Part shown: positions 9,185-18,371 of the stretch, one piece after another
How the letters are laid out: each line of letters begins with the position of its first letter
Position numbering within the stretch: position 1 is the stretch's first letter
Assembly (NCBI GenBank): GCA_947499635.1
Contig: CANMPD010000005.1
Location: 62,001-126,000, forward strand
DNA length: 64,000 nt
Direction of reading: 5' to 3'
Source of the DNA: an uncultured Paracoccaceae bacterium
Lineage (GTDB): Bacteria; Pseudomonadota; Alphaproteobacteria; Rhodobacterales; Rhodobacteraceae
Translations under genes and position numbers: made by a program
The notes under the pieces: generated by a model
Database searches by the model: none
The model's input: the letters and a program-made list of their open reading frames with translations, nothing else
Told to the model about the DNA's origin: nothing

Positions 9185-10017
9185 CACTAAAACGCTTTTC
9201 GCTTTCCGGATTTCTATCGTTATGGCCTGCTTGGATTTTACTCTCATTGGTCGTGGCAGCCCTTTTTGCCCCTGCCATCGTTCCATTTGATCCAGACCGA
9301 CAAAACTTGCTAGCCCGTCTCAAGCCACCCGGTTTTGAATCCCGCGGCGCAGCCTATTTCCTAGGCTCGGATGAATTAGGTCGTGATGTCCTGTCTCGTC
9401 TGATCTACGGAGCCCGAATCTCGTTGGCCGTCGCGGCTTTGTCAGTGATCCTATCCGGCGCAGTTGGTATCTTGGTCGGCATGGCCGCTGGTTATCTACG
9501 CGGTTGGAGCGAAACCATCTTGATGCGTTTGGTCGATATCTTTTTGTCGATACCCGCCATTTTGCTGGCCATTATCACTGTTGCCGTTTTGGGGCCGGGC
9601 TTTATCAATGTAATCTTGGTTCTCGCACTTACCCGCTGGCCCCGTTATGCGCGTGTTGCCTATGGACAAACCCTGGCCATCGCAGATCGCCCGTTCGTGC
9701 AGTTAGCGCGCGCCATGGGCTCTAGCCCATGGCGAGTCTTGGCCATCCATATTTTACCCAATATCATTGGCCCCCTCATGGTCGTCGCCACATTGGAATT
9801 TGGATTGATGGTTCTGTTCGAAGCAGGTCTATCCTTTCTTGGCCTAGGGGTGCAGCCGCCTACCGCGAGCTGGGGTTCCATGATGTCCTCGGGGCGCAAC
9901 TATATTGCAACCGCATGGTGGATTACGATGTTCCCCGGCATCGCCCTGTTTTTGTTGGTTCTCAGCGCAAACCTTATTGGTGATCGGTTTAGCGATCACA
10001 TCGGAGATGGAAAATAA
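9181..10017 (+). CDS. ABC transporter permease, DppC type
   Basis: A 278-residue permease. The early motif LGSDELGRDVLSRLIYGARISL is diagnostic of DppC/OppC proteins. The EAA loop (VQLARAMGSSPWRVLAIHILPN) and the conserved end FEAGLSFLGLGVQPP...WGSMM are also present. It overlaps the DppB gene (ATGA) and the SDR gene (TAATG), which places an enzyme gene inside the transporter operon. Confidence 0.92.
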   Translation: MTLKRFSLSGFLSLWPAWILLSLVVAALFAPAIVPFDPDRQNLLARLKPPGFESRGAAYFLGSDELGRDVLSRLIYGARISLAVAALSVILSGAVGILVGMAAGYLRGWSETILMRLVDIFLSIPAILLAIITVAVLGPGFINVILVLALTRWPRYARVAYGQTLAIADRPFVQLARAMGSSPWRVLAIHILPNIIGPLMVVATLEFGLMVLFEAGLSFLGLGVQPPTASWGSMMSSGRNYIATAWWITMFPGIALFLLVLSANLIGDRFSDHIGDGK

Positions 10018-10775
10018 TGCAATTCGGATCTGAATTCACTGACAAACGTGTGGTTGTCACAGGTGCCGCAGGCATCATGGGGCGCGCCTTGTGCCAAACC
10101 TTTGCAGATGCAGGTGCAACGGTCTGCGCAACCGACCTCAGCACTGATACGCTAAGCGGATTTAGTGTTGCTGCTGACCTGACCACAGACGCGGGATTAG
10201 AAACATTATTACAGGCTGTCGAACAAGAATGGGGTGCACCGGACATCGTCATTAACAACGCCGCCCTCTACCCCTCATCCTTTCTGCTCGACCTAGAAGT
10301 CGATGACTGGGATCGTATTATGCAGGTTAACGTACGTGCACCTTTTGTCCTGATGCGTGGGTTTGCCCTGCAAATGATTGCACAGAAACAACCCGGAGCG
10401 TTTGTCAATATTTCATCCGGCGCGGCGCGTAAAATGCGACGTACAGCAGTGACCTATTGTATGTCCAAAACCGCCCTAGATCGCATGACCAAGGGTTTTG
10501 CGCTCGAGTTGGCCGAATACGGTATTCGGGTGAATTGCCTAGAACCCGGCTTTGCCTCCGGAAGTACAGTATCAGCCCTGTCTCAGGAACACATCGATCG
10601 CGTTGTCGCCGCCATTCCTCTCGGTGCCGAAACCACAGCCGAAGACGTAGGCCAAGCCGCGTTATATTTGGCCTCTTCAGCCGCAAAGAACGTTACAGGC
10701 ACGTCGCTTGCCGTGGATGGTGGCAATTCGGCAGGGGTCATGGATGTCTACCAAAGTAAAAAGAGCGCGCTGTGA
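10017..10775 (+). CDS. SDR family oxidoreductase
   Basis: A 252-residue classical short-chain dehydrogenase. The NAD(P)-binding TGAAGIMGRAL lies near residue 16, the NNAA motif near residue 80, the active-site serine in NISSGAA near residue 133 and the YxxxK pair in TYCMSK near residue 148. The C-terminal VDGG is typical. Since it is translationally coupled to the transporter, it most likely oxidises or reduces an alcohol/ketone group of the imported compound or a breakdown product. The substrate is not predictable. Confidence 0.88.
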   Translation: MQFGSEFTDKRVVVTGAAGIMGRALCQTFADAGATVCATDLSTDTLSGFSVAADLTTDAGLETLLQAVEQEWGAPDIVINNAALYPSSFLLDLEVDDWDRIMQVNVRAPFVLMRGFALQMIAQKQPGAFVNISSGAARKMRRTAVTYCMSKTALDRMTKGFALELAEYGIRVNCLEPGFASGSTVSALSQEHIDRVVAAIPLGAETTAEDVGQAALYLASSAAKNVTGTSLAVDGGNSAGVMDVYQSKKSAL

Positions 10776-11638
10776 TCTGGGATCCTCAACCTTACAGCTG
10801 GCCACAGGGATATAAATCTGCCGCCTGTTTCACCGTTGATGTGGATGCGACAGCCCCCTACCGATGGCAGCATCGCGACCAAACACCCAACACACTGGCT
10901 GCGCTGGAGCACCGCCGCTTTGGCATGCGCCGTGGCTTGGCTCGCATGGTCGCCATGCTTCAACGCGTCGGCATGCGCGGCACATTCTTTGTGCCGGCCT
11001 GCGTCGCACAAGACAATCCCGATCTGCTCACAGGGTTACTGGAGCGTGGCCAAGAAATTGCCTTGCACGGGTATTTTCACGAACTGGTCAATGACATCTC
11101 GGACACAGAGTTTACCGACGCCCTAGAGCAATCAATCGATCTGTTCATCGCCCAGACGGGTCAAAAGCCCGTCGGGTTTCGATCTCCGGCTTGGGAAATG
11201 ACACCGCATATGTTGTCAGAGCTTGCCCGTCTCGATCTTTGGGACAGCAGCCTGATGGGCGAAGATGTGCCCTATGAAATTGCAAACGTGCCGGAAATTC
11301 CAGTCCGCTGGGACAATGATGACGCGATCTTTTTCAAATTTCTTGGCGCGGGTGATAAAACGCCCCGCCCTGATTTTGAGGTCGCCCGCCAATGGCAAGA
11401 CGAGGCACAAGCGCTGTTTGACGAAAACGCGCTCTTTATGCTCACCGTTCATGACTGGATTTCAGGACGCGCCAATCGCGTTAAAATGCTAGAAAATTTG
11501 CTGACATCCTTTGTATCGCGACCGGATGTCTGGGTCGCCAGTTGCGGTGAAATAGCCGCCCATCACAAAGCCCAAAAAACGATGTTGCGCGTTTCAGCTG
11601 ACCTCGCCCAGCCGATCGGACATAAGGGATTGGAATGA
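10772..11638 (+). CDS. Polysaccharide deacetylase-fold amidohydrolase
   Basis: A 288-residue NodB/carbohydrate-esterase-4 fold protein. The metal-binding aspartates are seen in FTVDVDA (about residue 20) and the His pair in HGYFHE (about residue 94); RSPAWE follows near residue 134. There is no signal peptide, so it acts in the cytoplasm. This points to the PuuE/HpPgdA-like branch, which hydrolyses C-N bonds of small amides or cyclic imides such as allantoin, and away from cell-wall chitin. It starts with GTG overlapping the SDR stop (GTGA) and ends overlapping the gamma-glutamyltransferase gene. Confidence 0.82.
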   Translation: MIWDPQPYSWPQGYKSAACFTVDVDATAPYRWQHRDQTPNTLAALEHRRFGMRRGLARMVAMLQRVGMRGTFFVPACVAQDNPDLLTGLLERGQEIALHGYFHELVNDISDTEFTDALEQSIDLFIAQTGQKPVGFRSPAWEMTPHMLSELARLDLWDSSLMGEDVPYEIANVPEIPVRWDNDDAIFFKFLGAGDKTPRPDFEVARQWQDEAQALFDENALFMLTVHDWISGRANRVKMLENLLTSFVSRPDVWVASCGEIAAHHKAQKTMLRVSADLAQPIGHKGLE

Positions 11639-13227
11639 ATACACAAGACAAAGGGCACCCCATGCCGATACCTGCCGCCGCTCATCAACTTTGGTCCATC
11701 ACAAAGCCGCAGGTCGAAAGTCACGGGGGTATTGTTGCCGCACAACACTTTGAAGCCGCACAAATTGGGGCTGATATCTTAGCAGCAGGCGGCAATGCAA
11801 TGGATGCTGCCGTGGCAACCGCCATCGCGCTTTCCGTGGCTGAACCCTGGCTGTCAGGATTAGGCGGCGGCGGGTTTTTACTGCACGCTGACGCCCAAGG
11901 TACTATTGACACGCTTGACTTTAATATGCGTGCACCTGCGGCGACCAACCCTGCTGATTATCCTCTTACTGGCGGAGAGGGCGGCGATTGGTTTAACTGG
12001 CCGTCTGTGCAGGACGACCGTAATATTATCGGCGCCCTATCGATCTGCGTACCCGGCGCTGTGGCCGGCTTGGCAGCAGGCCTTGAGAAATATGGAACTC
12101 TCAGCTGGGCAGAAGTCTGTGAGCCCTCGATTACCTTAGCAGAGCGCGGCATGCGCGTCGATTGGTTCGCCGATCTGGTTTTCGCAATCGACCAGCCCGG
12201 CCTGTCCCGCACCGAAGCCGCGACAAACCTGTTCCTTGATCCGACACGTCGCAAACCCGATCCGGCCGATCCGACTTCGCGGCTACTGCCCATGCCCGGA
12301 CAGGCCACCATGTTACGCCGCCTCGCACAAGCTGGCCCATTAGATTTCTACCACGGTGAAATAGCCTGTACACTGATTGACGATCTGTCAGCCGCTGGCT
12401 GTCCAATGACGCTTGCGGATCTTCAAGCTTATAAACCTCACTGGCGTCCTGCTGCCAGCGCCGCTTATCGTGACCGGCAAGTCCACACCATTCCCGGCCT
12501 CTCTGGAGGGCCAAGCCTGTTATCCGCCTTTGATGAGCTGTCCAAACACGACCTTGGCAACACTGACGAAGCTCAATTCTCTACTCTCCATGCCAATGCA
12601 ATCCGTACTGCCTATGAGACGCGTTTGAAAACCATGGGGCACGCTGCTGCCGCACAGGATTGCACCAGCCATCTGTCCGTGATTGATAGTGCCGGTAATA
12701 TGGTTTCACTCACCAATACACTGTTGTCGCGTTTTGGGTCCAAAATTGTCTCACCAAGTCATGATTTGGTTATGAACAACGGGATGATGTGGTTTGACCC
12801 TCGTCCAGACCAAGCCAATTCTATCGCACCAAATGCAACGCCGTTGGCCAATATGGCCCCTGTGATCACAACCCGAAATGGTCTCCCCGATATTGCCATT
12901 GGAGCTGCGGGCGGGCGGCAAATTTTCCCGGCTCTGCTGCAGTTGTTATCACGCTTGATTGACCGCGGCGACACGCCAGAAACCGCGCTGCATGCACCGC
13001 GCATCGACGCCAGCACGCCATTGATTGTTGTAAACCGCGCCGCAACTCATGATACAGCAGCAGCGGTCGCAGCCCACCATGCCGTGCAAATCTCCGAAGA
13101 CAGTTTGTACCCCGTTCAATTCGCCATCCCCTCTATGGTGCAGGCTGGTCGAGACGGAGCACCAAACATCGGTGCCGTACACCCCAACAACCCATGGACC
13201 GCCGCCCGAAGTGAGATCACGACATGA
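11635..13227 (+). CDS. Gamma-glutamyltransferase family protein (second copy)
   Basis: A 530-residue Ntn-hydrolase of the gamma-glutamyltranspeptidase family without a signal peptide. The predicted nucleophile is Thr344 in DCTSHLSVIDSAGN; GGNAMDAA and SGLGGGG are conserved near residues 52 and 74. An in-frame ATG at 11662 is an alternative start, but 11635 gives the ATGA overlap seen throughout this operon. It differs clearly from the copy at 1643-3229. Within a transporter operon it probably cleaves a gamma-glutamyl or similar acyl-amide bond of the imported solute in the cytoplasm. Confidence 0.87.
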   Translation: MNTQDKGHPMPIPAAAHQLWSITKPQVESHGGIVAAQHFEAAQIGADILAAGGNAMDAAVATAIALSVAEPWLSGLGGGGFLLHADAQGTIDTLDFNMRAPAATNPADYPLTGGEGGDWFNWPSVQDDRNIIGALSICVPGAVAGLAAGLEKYGTLSWAEVCEPSITLAERGMRVDWFADLVFAIDQPGLSRTEAATNLFLDPTRRKPDPADPTSRLLPMPGQATMLRRLAQAGPLDFYHGEIACTLIDDLSAAGCPMTLADLQAYKPHWRPAASAAYRDRQVHTIPGLSGGPSLLSAFDELSKHDLGNTDEAQFSTLHANAIRTAYETRLKTMGHAAAAQDCTSHLSVIDSAGNMVSLTNTLLSRFGSKIVSPSHDLVMNNGMMWFDPRPDQANSIAPNATPLANMAPVITTRNGLPDIAIGAAGGRQIFPALLQLLSRLIDRGDTPETALHAPRIDASTPLIVVNRAATHDTAAAVAAHHAVQISEDSLYPVQFAIPSMVQAGRDGAPNIGAVHPNNPWTAARSEITT

Positions 13228-14180
13228 GCTTGCTGACCATCCAAGATCTGGCGATACGCACCAATGATCTCTCCCTTGTGGATGGGGTGACGCTGGATGT
13301 CCAAAAGGGTGAAGTGGTCGCCTTGGTGGGGGAAAGCGGCTCTGGGAAATCTTTGACAGCAATGTCAGTGATGGGTTTGCTGGGTGATGGGCTCTTTGTG
13401 GACGGCGGCACCATAAAGTTTGATGATACAGACCTAACACAAGCCTCTTCGACCACCTTGAACCGATTGCGCGGCAACGAGATTGCCATGATTTTTCAAG
13501 AACCTGTTTCTTCGCTCAATCCACTGTTGTCGGTGGGCGCGCAGGTGGCAGAAAGTTTGGTCGTTCATGGCCGTGCCTCGCCCGCGCAGGCATATACAAA
13601 AGCAATCGAGATGCTGCGCCAAGTCGGCATTCCTGAACCCGAAAGCCGCGCGCGCCAATTGCCTTCGGAGTTGTCAGGGGGCATGTGCCAACGGGTGATG
13701 ATCGCGGCCGCCTTAATTTCTAATCCGCGGCTGTTGATCGCGGATGAACCAACAACAGCGCTGGATGTCACCATCCAAGCCCAAATTTTAGATCTTATGA
13801 AAGATCTAACCGCGCGCTCTGATACGGCTATTTTATTGATCACGCATGACATGGGCGTTGTCGCAGAACTCGCCGATCGAGTCTGTGTTATGTACGGCGG
13901 AAGTGTCGTTGAACAAGGCCCTGTCGACGATATCTTTGAGGCCCCGCATCATCCCTACACGCAGATGCTGCTCAAAACGTTACCTCGCCTAGACGAACCC
14001 CCCAAAGGCGCGCTGTTCGCGATCCCTGGAAATGTACCCAGCCCCAAAGATTGGCCCAACGGCTGCAGGTTCCAATCCCGCTGCGATCGCCCCTCTGACA
14101 GGTGTCAAACCCGCCCACTATTGCAAGGGTCCGAGACACACCGCTTTGCCTGTTTTCACCCTGTGGGAGATGCCTCATGA
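13224..14180 (+). CDS. ABC transporter ATP-binding protein, DppD type
   Basis: A 318-residue ATPase. It has Walker A GESGSGKS near residue 36, an ABC signature LSGGMCQRV near residue 152 (the usual Q after GG is replaced by M), Walker B LLIADEPT near residue 172 and the H-loop ITHD. The C-terminal oligopeptide-transporter extension carries its cysteine-containing segment (CRFQSRCDR...RCQTRP). It is coupled by ATGA to the gamma-glutamyltransferase before it and the DppF gene after it. Confidence 0.92.
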   Translation: MSLLTIQDLAIRTNDLSLVDGVTLDVQKGEVVALVGESGSGKSLTAMSVMGLLGDGLFVDGGTIKFDDTDLTQASSTTLNRLRGNEIAMIFQEPVSSLNPLLSVGAQVAESLVVHGRASPAQAYTKAIEMLRQVGIPEPESRARQLPSELSGGMCQRVMIAAALISNPRLLIADEPTTALDVTIQAQILDLMKDLTARSDTAILLITHDMGVVAELADRVCVMYGGSVVEQGPVDDIFEAPHHPYTQMLLKTLPRLDEPPKGALFAIPGNVPSPKDWPNGCRFQSRCDRPSDRCQTRPLLQGSETHRFACFHPVGDAS

Positions 14181-15148
14181 CTCTGCTTTCGGTCGAAGAT
14201 CTACGCGTCTATTTTCCGGTGCGCACAGGGAAGTTCGGAGCGACTCCAGCCGTTGTGAAAGCCGTCGACGGCGTGTCACTTACCATCGGTGCCAATGAAA
14301 CACTCGCCATCGTTGGAGAAAGCGGTTGCGGAAAATCCACAACGGGCAATGCGATCCTCGGTTTGGCACAGATCACCAGCGGTACGGTCCGCTTCGAAGG
14401 TCGCGATCTATCCGAGCTAGGCTCGCGAGACCGCGCTCAGATATGGCGCGATATGCAGGTCGTATTCCAAGATCCGGTTTCTGCGCTCAATCCGCGCCGC
14501 ACCATTGCTCAGTCTATTGCGGAACCACTGGAAATCCACGGTTATCCAAAAGCTGAGATCAAACAGCGGGTGGATGAACTGCTCGCGCTTGTTGGTCTAA
14601 ACGCAGATCAACGTGACCGCCGCCCCAAAGCCCTCTCTGGCGGGCAACGCCAAAGGGTCGTCATCGCACGTGCTTTGGCCCTGAATCCCAAACTGATTAT
14701 CTGCGACGAAGCGGTCTCGGCCCTGGATGTTTCAATCCAAAGCCAGATCCTTAATCTGCTGATGCGCTTACAATCCGAGTTAGGGCTCAGCTATCTGTTC
14801 ATCGCCCATGATCTGTCTGTCGTGCGCCACATAGCAGACCGCGTCGCAATCATGTACCTTGGTCTGGTTGTAGAAGAGGGCCCCGCAGAGCAAGTATTTG
14901 CAAACCCCATCCATCCTTATACCCAAGCATTGATTTCCGCGATCCCCCTGCCCGATCCCAAGCAACGTAATTCCGGGCGCCGTATTATTCTCAAAGGTGA
15001 TCTACCAAGCCCATTGAACCCTCCAGTAGGTTGCCCTTTTGTAACACGGTGCCCCGAGGCCCAAGACCGCTGCAGCCAGACACGCCCACCTCTTGTTGTG
15101 TCCTCAGACGGGTCGCGCCACAGTCGGTGCTTTGTCCACAGCCTGTAG
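14177..15148 (+). CDS. ABC transporter ATP-binding protein, DppF type
   Basis: A 323-residue ATPase with Walker A GESGCGKS, the Q-loop QDPVSALNPRRT, signature LSGGQRQR, Walker B LIICDEAVSALDVS and the cysteine-containing C-terminal oligopeptide-transporter extension. The ATG at 14177 was chosen because it overlaps the DppD stop in the ATGA pattern and gives a normal N-terminus; the frame continues upstream inside the DppD gene. It is the last gene of the operon; no clear terminator follows. Confidence 0.92.
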   Translation: MTLLSVEDLRVYFPVRTGKFGATPAVVKAVDGVSLTIGANETLAIVGESGCGKSTTGNAILGLAQITSGTVRFEGRDLSELGSRDRAQIWRDMQVVFQDPVSALNPRRTIAQSIAEPLEIHGYPKAEIKQRVDELLALVGLNADQRDRRPKALSGGQRQRVVIARALALNPKLIICDEAVSALDVSIQSQILNLLMRLQSELGLSYLFIAHDLSVVRHIADRVAIMYLGLVVEEGPAEQVFANPIHPYTQALISAIPLPDPKQRNSGRRIILKGDLPSPLNPPVGCPFVTRCPEAQDRCSQTRPPLVVSSDGSRHSRCFVHSL

Positions 15149-15416
15149 ATACCGAGAACCCGACCTGAACGCACCTTCTAGAATTTCCGAAGATGAGGGC
15201 GACACTTTGAAACCTGTTGCGTAGCAATACTGCGCCACAGGCATCTTCGTTCTGCAAAATTCACACCGTTACATCGCGAAATCAACTATCTGAGACGACG
15301 CGCGTTTGATTTCTCAAAACACTGTTACTCGCCACGCTGCGGCATTTATTCTTGTGCGCCTTCCACCCTATGTACTGGAAGAGCACAATTTTGACACAGT
15401 GCCATTGGAGAATTCG

Positions 15417-16577
15417 ATGTTAACGAGATCCATTACCATAGGCTTATTAAGTTTCCTCACTTTGATTGATCTTTTTGGATCACAAGCAATCCTGCCGCAG
15501 CTCACAGAATTTTATAATACCGACCCAGCATCGATGGGATTGGCAGCCAATGCGTCTACTTTTGGAATGGCAGCTGCTGGTTTGGTGGTTGCCTTACTTA
15601 GTCGTCACATAGACCGCGTTAAGGGTATTTGGCTAAGTCTTGCCCTGTTGGCAATTCCAACAACTCTTCTTGGTTTTGTGGATAGCCTGACCCTTTTCAC
15701 TTGGCTCAGAATTGCTCAGGGGGCTTTGATGGCCACCGCATTCACTCTTACCATGAGTTACCTTGCCGAGGAATGCAGCACCGAAGAGGCCGCAGGCGCT
15801 ATGGCGGCTTATATAACCGGAAACGTTCTTTCTAATCTTGTCGGTCGATTGATGGCCGCGAATTTTGCAGATTGGTTTGGGCTTTCAATCAGCTTTTGGC
15901 TGTTTGCCTTACTGAATATCGCAGGGGCGTTCCTCGCTTATCTATGTCTTTCTCAAGGGACGCCACGGACGTCCAATCCAGACAGCCCATCTGTGATGCA
16001 GGTCTGGAAAATCCATCTCACAAATCCGCGTTTACAAGCGAGTTTCCTACTTGGATTCTTGATTTTGTTCATCTTCTTATCTGTATTCACCTATGTGAAT
16101 TTTGTACTGTCGACCGAACCATTTTCTTTAACAGGTAAGCAGCTTGGCTTTGTCTACTTCGTCTTTTTGCCTGCTGTATTTACAACGCCACTGGCTGGCA
16201 AAATGGTCTCTTACCGCGGTGCATATTTTGGCTTCAAGATGTCAATGGGATTGGCGTTTATCGGCTTGCTTGCCTTGTTGACAAGCATGTTGCCCCTCGT
16301 CATTTTGGGGCTTATGGCCGTAGGGATAGGAACCTTTTGCGCACAAGCTGTCGTTTCCGGACAGGTCGGTGCTTCTGCAACTGCGGATCGCGCGACAGCC
16401 AGCGGTTTGTATTTAACCAGTTACTATTTTGGCGGTTTAATCGGTGCGGCTGTAATCGGGCGTATCTTTACCGCAAGTGGTTGGAATACCGCCGTTATTA
16501 TACTTCTTCTTGTTACGGCAGCATCGATGGTCATTGCCAGACCACTCGCGAAGCCAATTTCAAATACGACAAATTAA
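15417..16577 (+). CDS. MFS transporter
   Basis: A 386-residue major facilitator protein with about 12 hydrophobic segments and an arginine-containing loop (RHIDRVKG) after the second one. The ATG at 15417 follows TTGGAG at 15405-15410 and gives a standard N-terminus entering the first membrane helix at once; a longer in-frame reading adds an unlikely 37-residue extension. It stands 48 bases before bdhA in the same direction, so a role in uptake or export of a substrate linked to 3-hydroxybutyrate is possible but unproven. Confidence 0.85.
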   Translation: MLTRSITIGLLSFLTLIDLFGSQAILPQLTEFYNTDPASMGLAANASTFGMAAAGLVVALLSRHIDRVKGIWLSLALLAIPTTLLGFVDSLTLFTWLRIAQGALMATAFTLTMSYLAEECSTEEAAGAMAAYITGNVLSNLVGRLMAANFADWFGLSISFWLFALLNIAGAFLAYLCLSQGTPRTSNPDSPSVMQVWKIHLTNPRLQASFLLGFLILFIFLSVFTYVNFVLSTEPFSLTGKQLGFVYFVFLPAVFTTPLAGKMVSYRGAYFGFKMSMGLAFIGLLALLTSMLPLVILGLMAVGIGTFCAQAVVSGQVGASATADRATASGLYLTSYYFGGLIGAAVIGRIFTASGWNTAVIILLLVTAASMVIARPLAKPISNTTN

Positions 16578-16625
16578 CACGCACGTCCACCTGCCGTGGA
16601 ACGCGCTCATATATGGAGCATTGAC

Positions 16626-17408
16626 ATGAGTGACACAAAAACAGCCGTCGTTACGGGATCTTCGAGCGGAATTGGCCTTGGTATTGCCAATGGCCTCGCA
16701 GCCGCCGGCATGAACATTGTTATGAACGGCATTGAAAATGCTGATGATGTCGAACCAGCACGCAAACAGCTTGAAGCCGATCATGGGATCAAAGCGGTGT
16801 ATTCAGCCGCAAATATGATGGACCCTGAAGGTCCTGCAAAACTCATTGAATTTGCACAAGAAACATTTGGTCGGGTCGATGTCTTGGTGAACAATGCGGG
16901 CATTCAATATGTTTCGCCTGTCGAAGATTTCCCGAACGAAAAATGGCAGGCCATCATTAACCTGAACCTGTCAGCGGCATTTTATGCAACAAAAGCTGTT
17001 GTTCCCGGCATGAAAGAGAGTGGGTGGGGTCGGATTATCAACATTGCATCCGCACATGGCTTGGTCGCTTCCCCATTCAAGTCTGCTTATGTCGCTGCAA
17101 AACATGGTATTGTTGGTTTCACCAAAACCATCGCGCTTGAAACAGCCGAGAACGGTATCACCGTTAATGCCATATGCCCCGGATACGTCTGGACACCGCT
17201 GGTCGAAAAGCAAATTCCAGATACGGCAAAAGCTCGTGGCATGACCGAAGAGCAAGTAAAACGCGACGTCTTGCTGGCAGCGCAACCAACGAAGCAATTC
17301 GCAACTGTCGAGGAAATGGCGGCTCTTGCTGTATTCCTTTGCACAGACGGTGCGAAATCAATCACAGGTACTGCCCTGCCTGTTGATGGTGGCTGGACAG
17401 CGCATTGA
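16626..17408 (+). CDS. bdhA: 3-hydroxybutyrate dehydrogenase
   Basis: A 260-residue SDR enzyme that interconverts D-3-hydroxybutyrate and acetoacetate with NAD. It has TGSSSGIGLGIA at residues 10-21, NNAG at 89-92, and the catalytic Ser142, Tyr155 and Lys159. Length and the ending LPVDGGWTAH match BdhA closely. The ATG at 16626 follows TGGAG. The next gene (cupin) starts 19 bases later, then a patatin. BdhA next to a patatin is a recurring alphaproteobacterial arrangement linked to polyhydroxybutyrate or hydroxybutyrate-ester turnover. Confidence 0.92.
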   Translation: MSDTKTAVVTGSSSGIGLGIANGLAAAGMNIVMNGIENADDVEPARKQLEADHGIKAVYSAANMMDPEGPAKLIEFAQETFGRVDVLVNNAGIQYVSPVEDFPNEKWQAIINLNLSAAFYATKAVVPGMKESGWGRIINIASAHGLVASPFKSAYVAAKHGIVGFTKTIALETAENGITVNAICPGYVWTPLVEKQIPDTAKARGMTEEQVKRDVLLAAQPTKQFATVEEMAALAVFLCTDGAKSITGTALPVDGGWTAH

Positions 17409-17427
17409 TTTGCCAAAGGATCACAAC

Positions 17428-18309
17428 ATGAAACTTCTTTCTGTAATGACTGCCTGTGCATTAGGTGTCACTGCCAGTGCGACTTTTGCTTTCGATTTGG
17501 ATGAGGTCAAAACCAAAGTCATACTTGACCTAACCGGACCCGCACAGGGAGCTATGATTAGCTCAAAAGTGACGGCGACACAGCCTCTTGAAAAAGAAGG
17601 TATCGCTGAATTGGCAGGTAGAAAGCTGCGCACCCGGTTCTGGGCGGTCAAAGGCCCGGGTGGAATTGTGCCTATTCACGAACATAGCAGTCGCCCTGCG
17701 ATGTTCACCGTTGCGTCTGGTGAAATTCTCGAACACTCAAGTCTTGAAGAAGAGCCAATAGTCCACAAAAGAGGTGGCTTAGCCAAAGAATCTGGAGAAT
17801 TGGCTCATTGGTGGCACAATGCAGGCTCTGAAACAGTGCATTTGATCGCTTTTGACGTGCAACCCGTAGCAAAAGACTATGCAGCCGTCGCGCTATCCCC
17901 CAAACCGGTCAGCCCCTCGTTTGACATGCCGGCAACGAAGGATGCGCAAAATGACCTGTTAGGGGTTATCGACTTGGGTGAGCACTTCAACCAAGAATAT
18001 GGTACCGGCTGGGTTCTGTCGACATATCGCGCAACAATTGAACCAGGTGGAATTCTACCGGATTTCACAGGTCCAGGTGAGCCGTTACAGGCTTTCGTTT
18101 GGACAGGTGACGTCCAAGAGTATCGCTCGGACAATCCGACGCCTGTAACGTTAAATGCGCACAGTGGCAGCAATCTCGGTGATGGCACAACGGCGTATTG
18201 GAAAAACACTGGTGATATTGCGGCAGAGGTCTACTTTGGCGTTATTGAGCCAACCAGCGAAATCAGTGGTATCAAGCCAGTCGGTATTTTAGCGCATGGC
18301 GCGCACTGA
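17428..18309 (+). CDS. Secreted bicupin-like protein
   Basis: A 293-residue protein with a Sec signal peptide (about residues 1-20, cleavage after TFA). Two beta-barrel halves are apparent: one around residues 60-150 with IPIHEHSSRPAMF, and a second around 180-285 carrying EPGGILPDFTGPGEP. The first resembles a cupin motif 1 (H-x-H ... E); the second lacks the histidines, so it may be structural only. It sits between bdhA and a patatin and is probably cotranscribed. It may act periplasmically on a hydroxybutyrate-related compound; no activity can be assigned. Confidence 0.65.
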   Translation: MKLLSVMTACALGVTASATFAFDLDEVKTKVILDLTGPAQGAMISSKVTATQPLEKEGIAELAGRKLRTRFWAVKGPGGIVPIHEHSSRPAMFTVASGEILEHSSLEEEPIVHKRGGLAKESGELAHWWHNAGSETVHLIAFDVQPVAKDYAAVALSPKPVSPSFDMPATKDAQNDLLGVIDLGEHFNQEYGTGWVLSTYRATIEPGGILPDFTGPGEPLQAFVWTGDVQEYRSDNPTPVTLNAHSGSNLGDGTTAYWKNTGDIAAEVYFGVIEPTSEISGIKPVGILAHGAH

Positions 18310-18371
18310 TTTCTTACTGAATTCTACGTTTATCTAGAGATTACGACTAAATTTTAAAGAGGGCACCTCTA

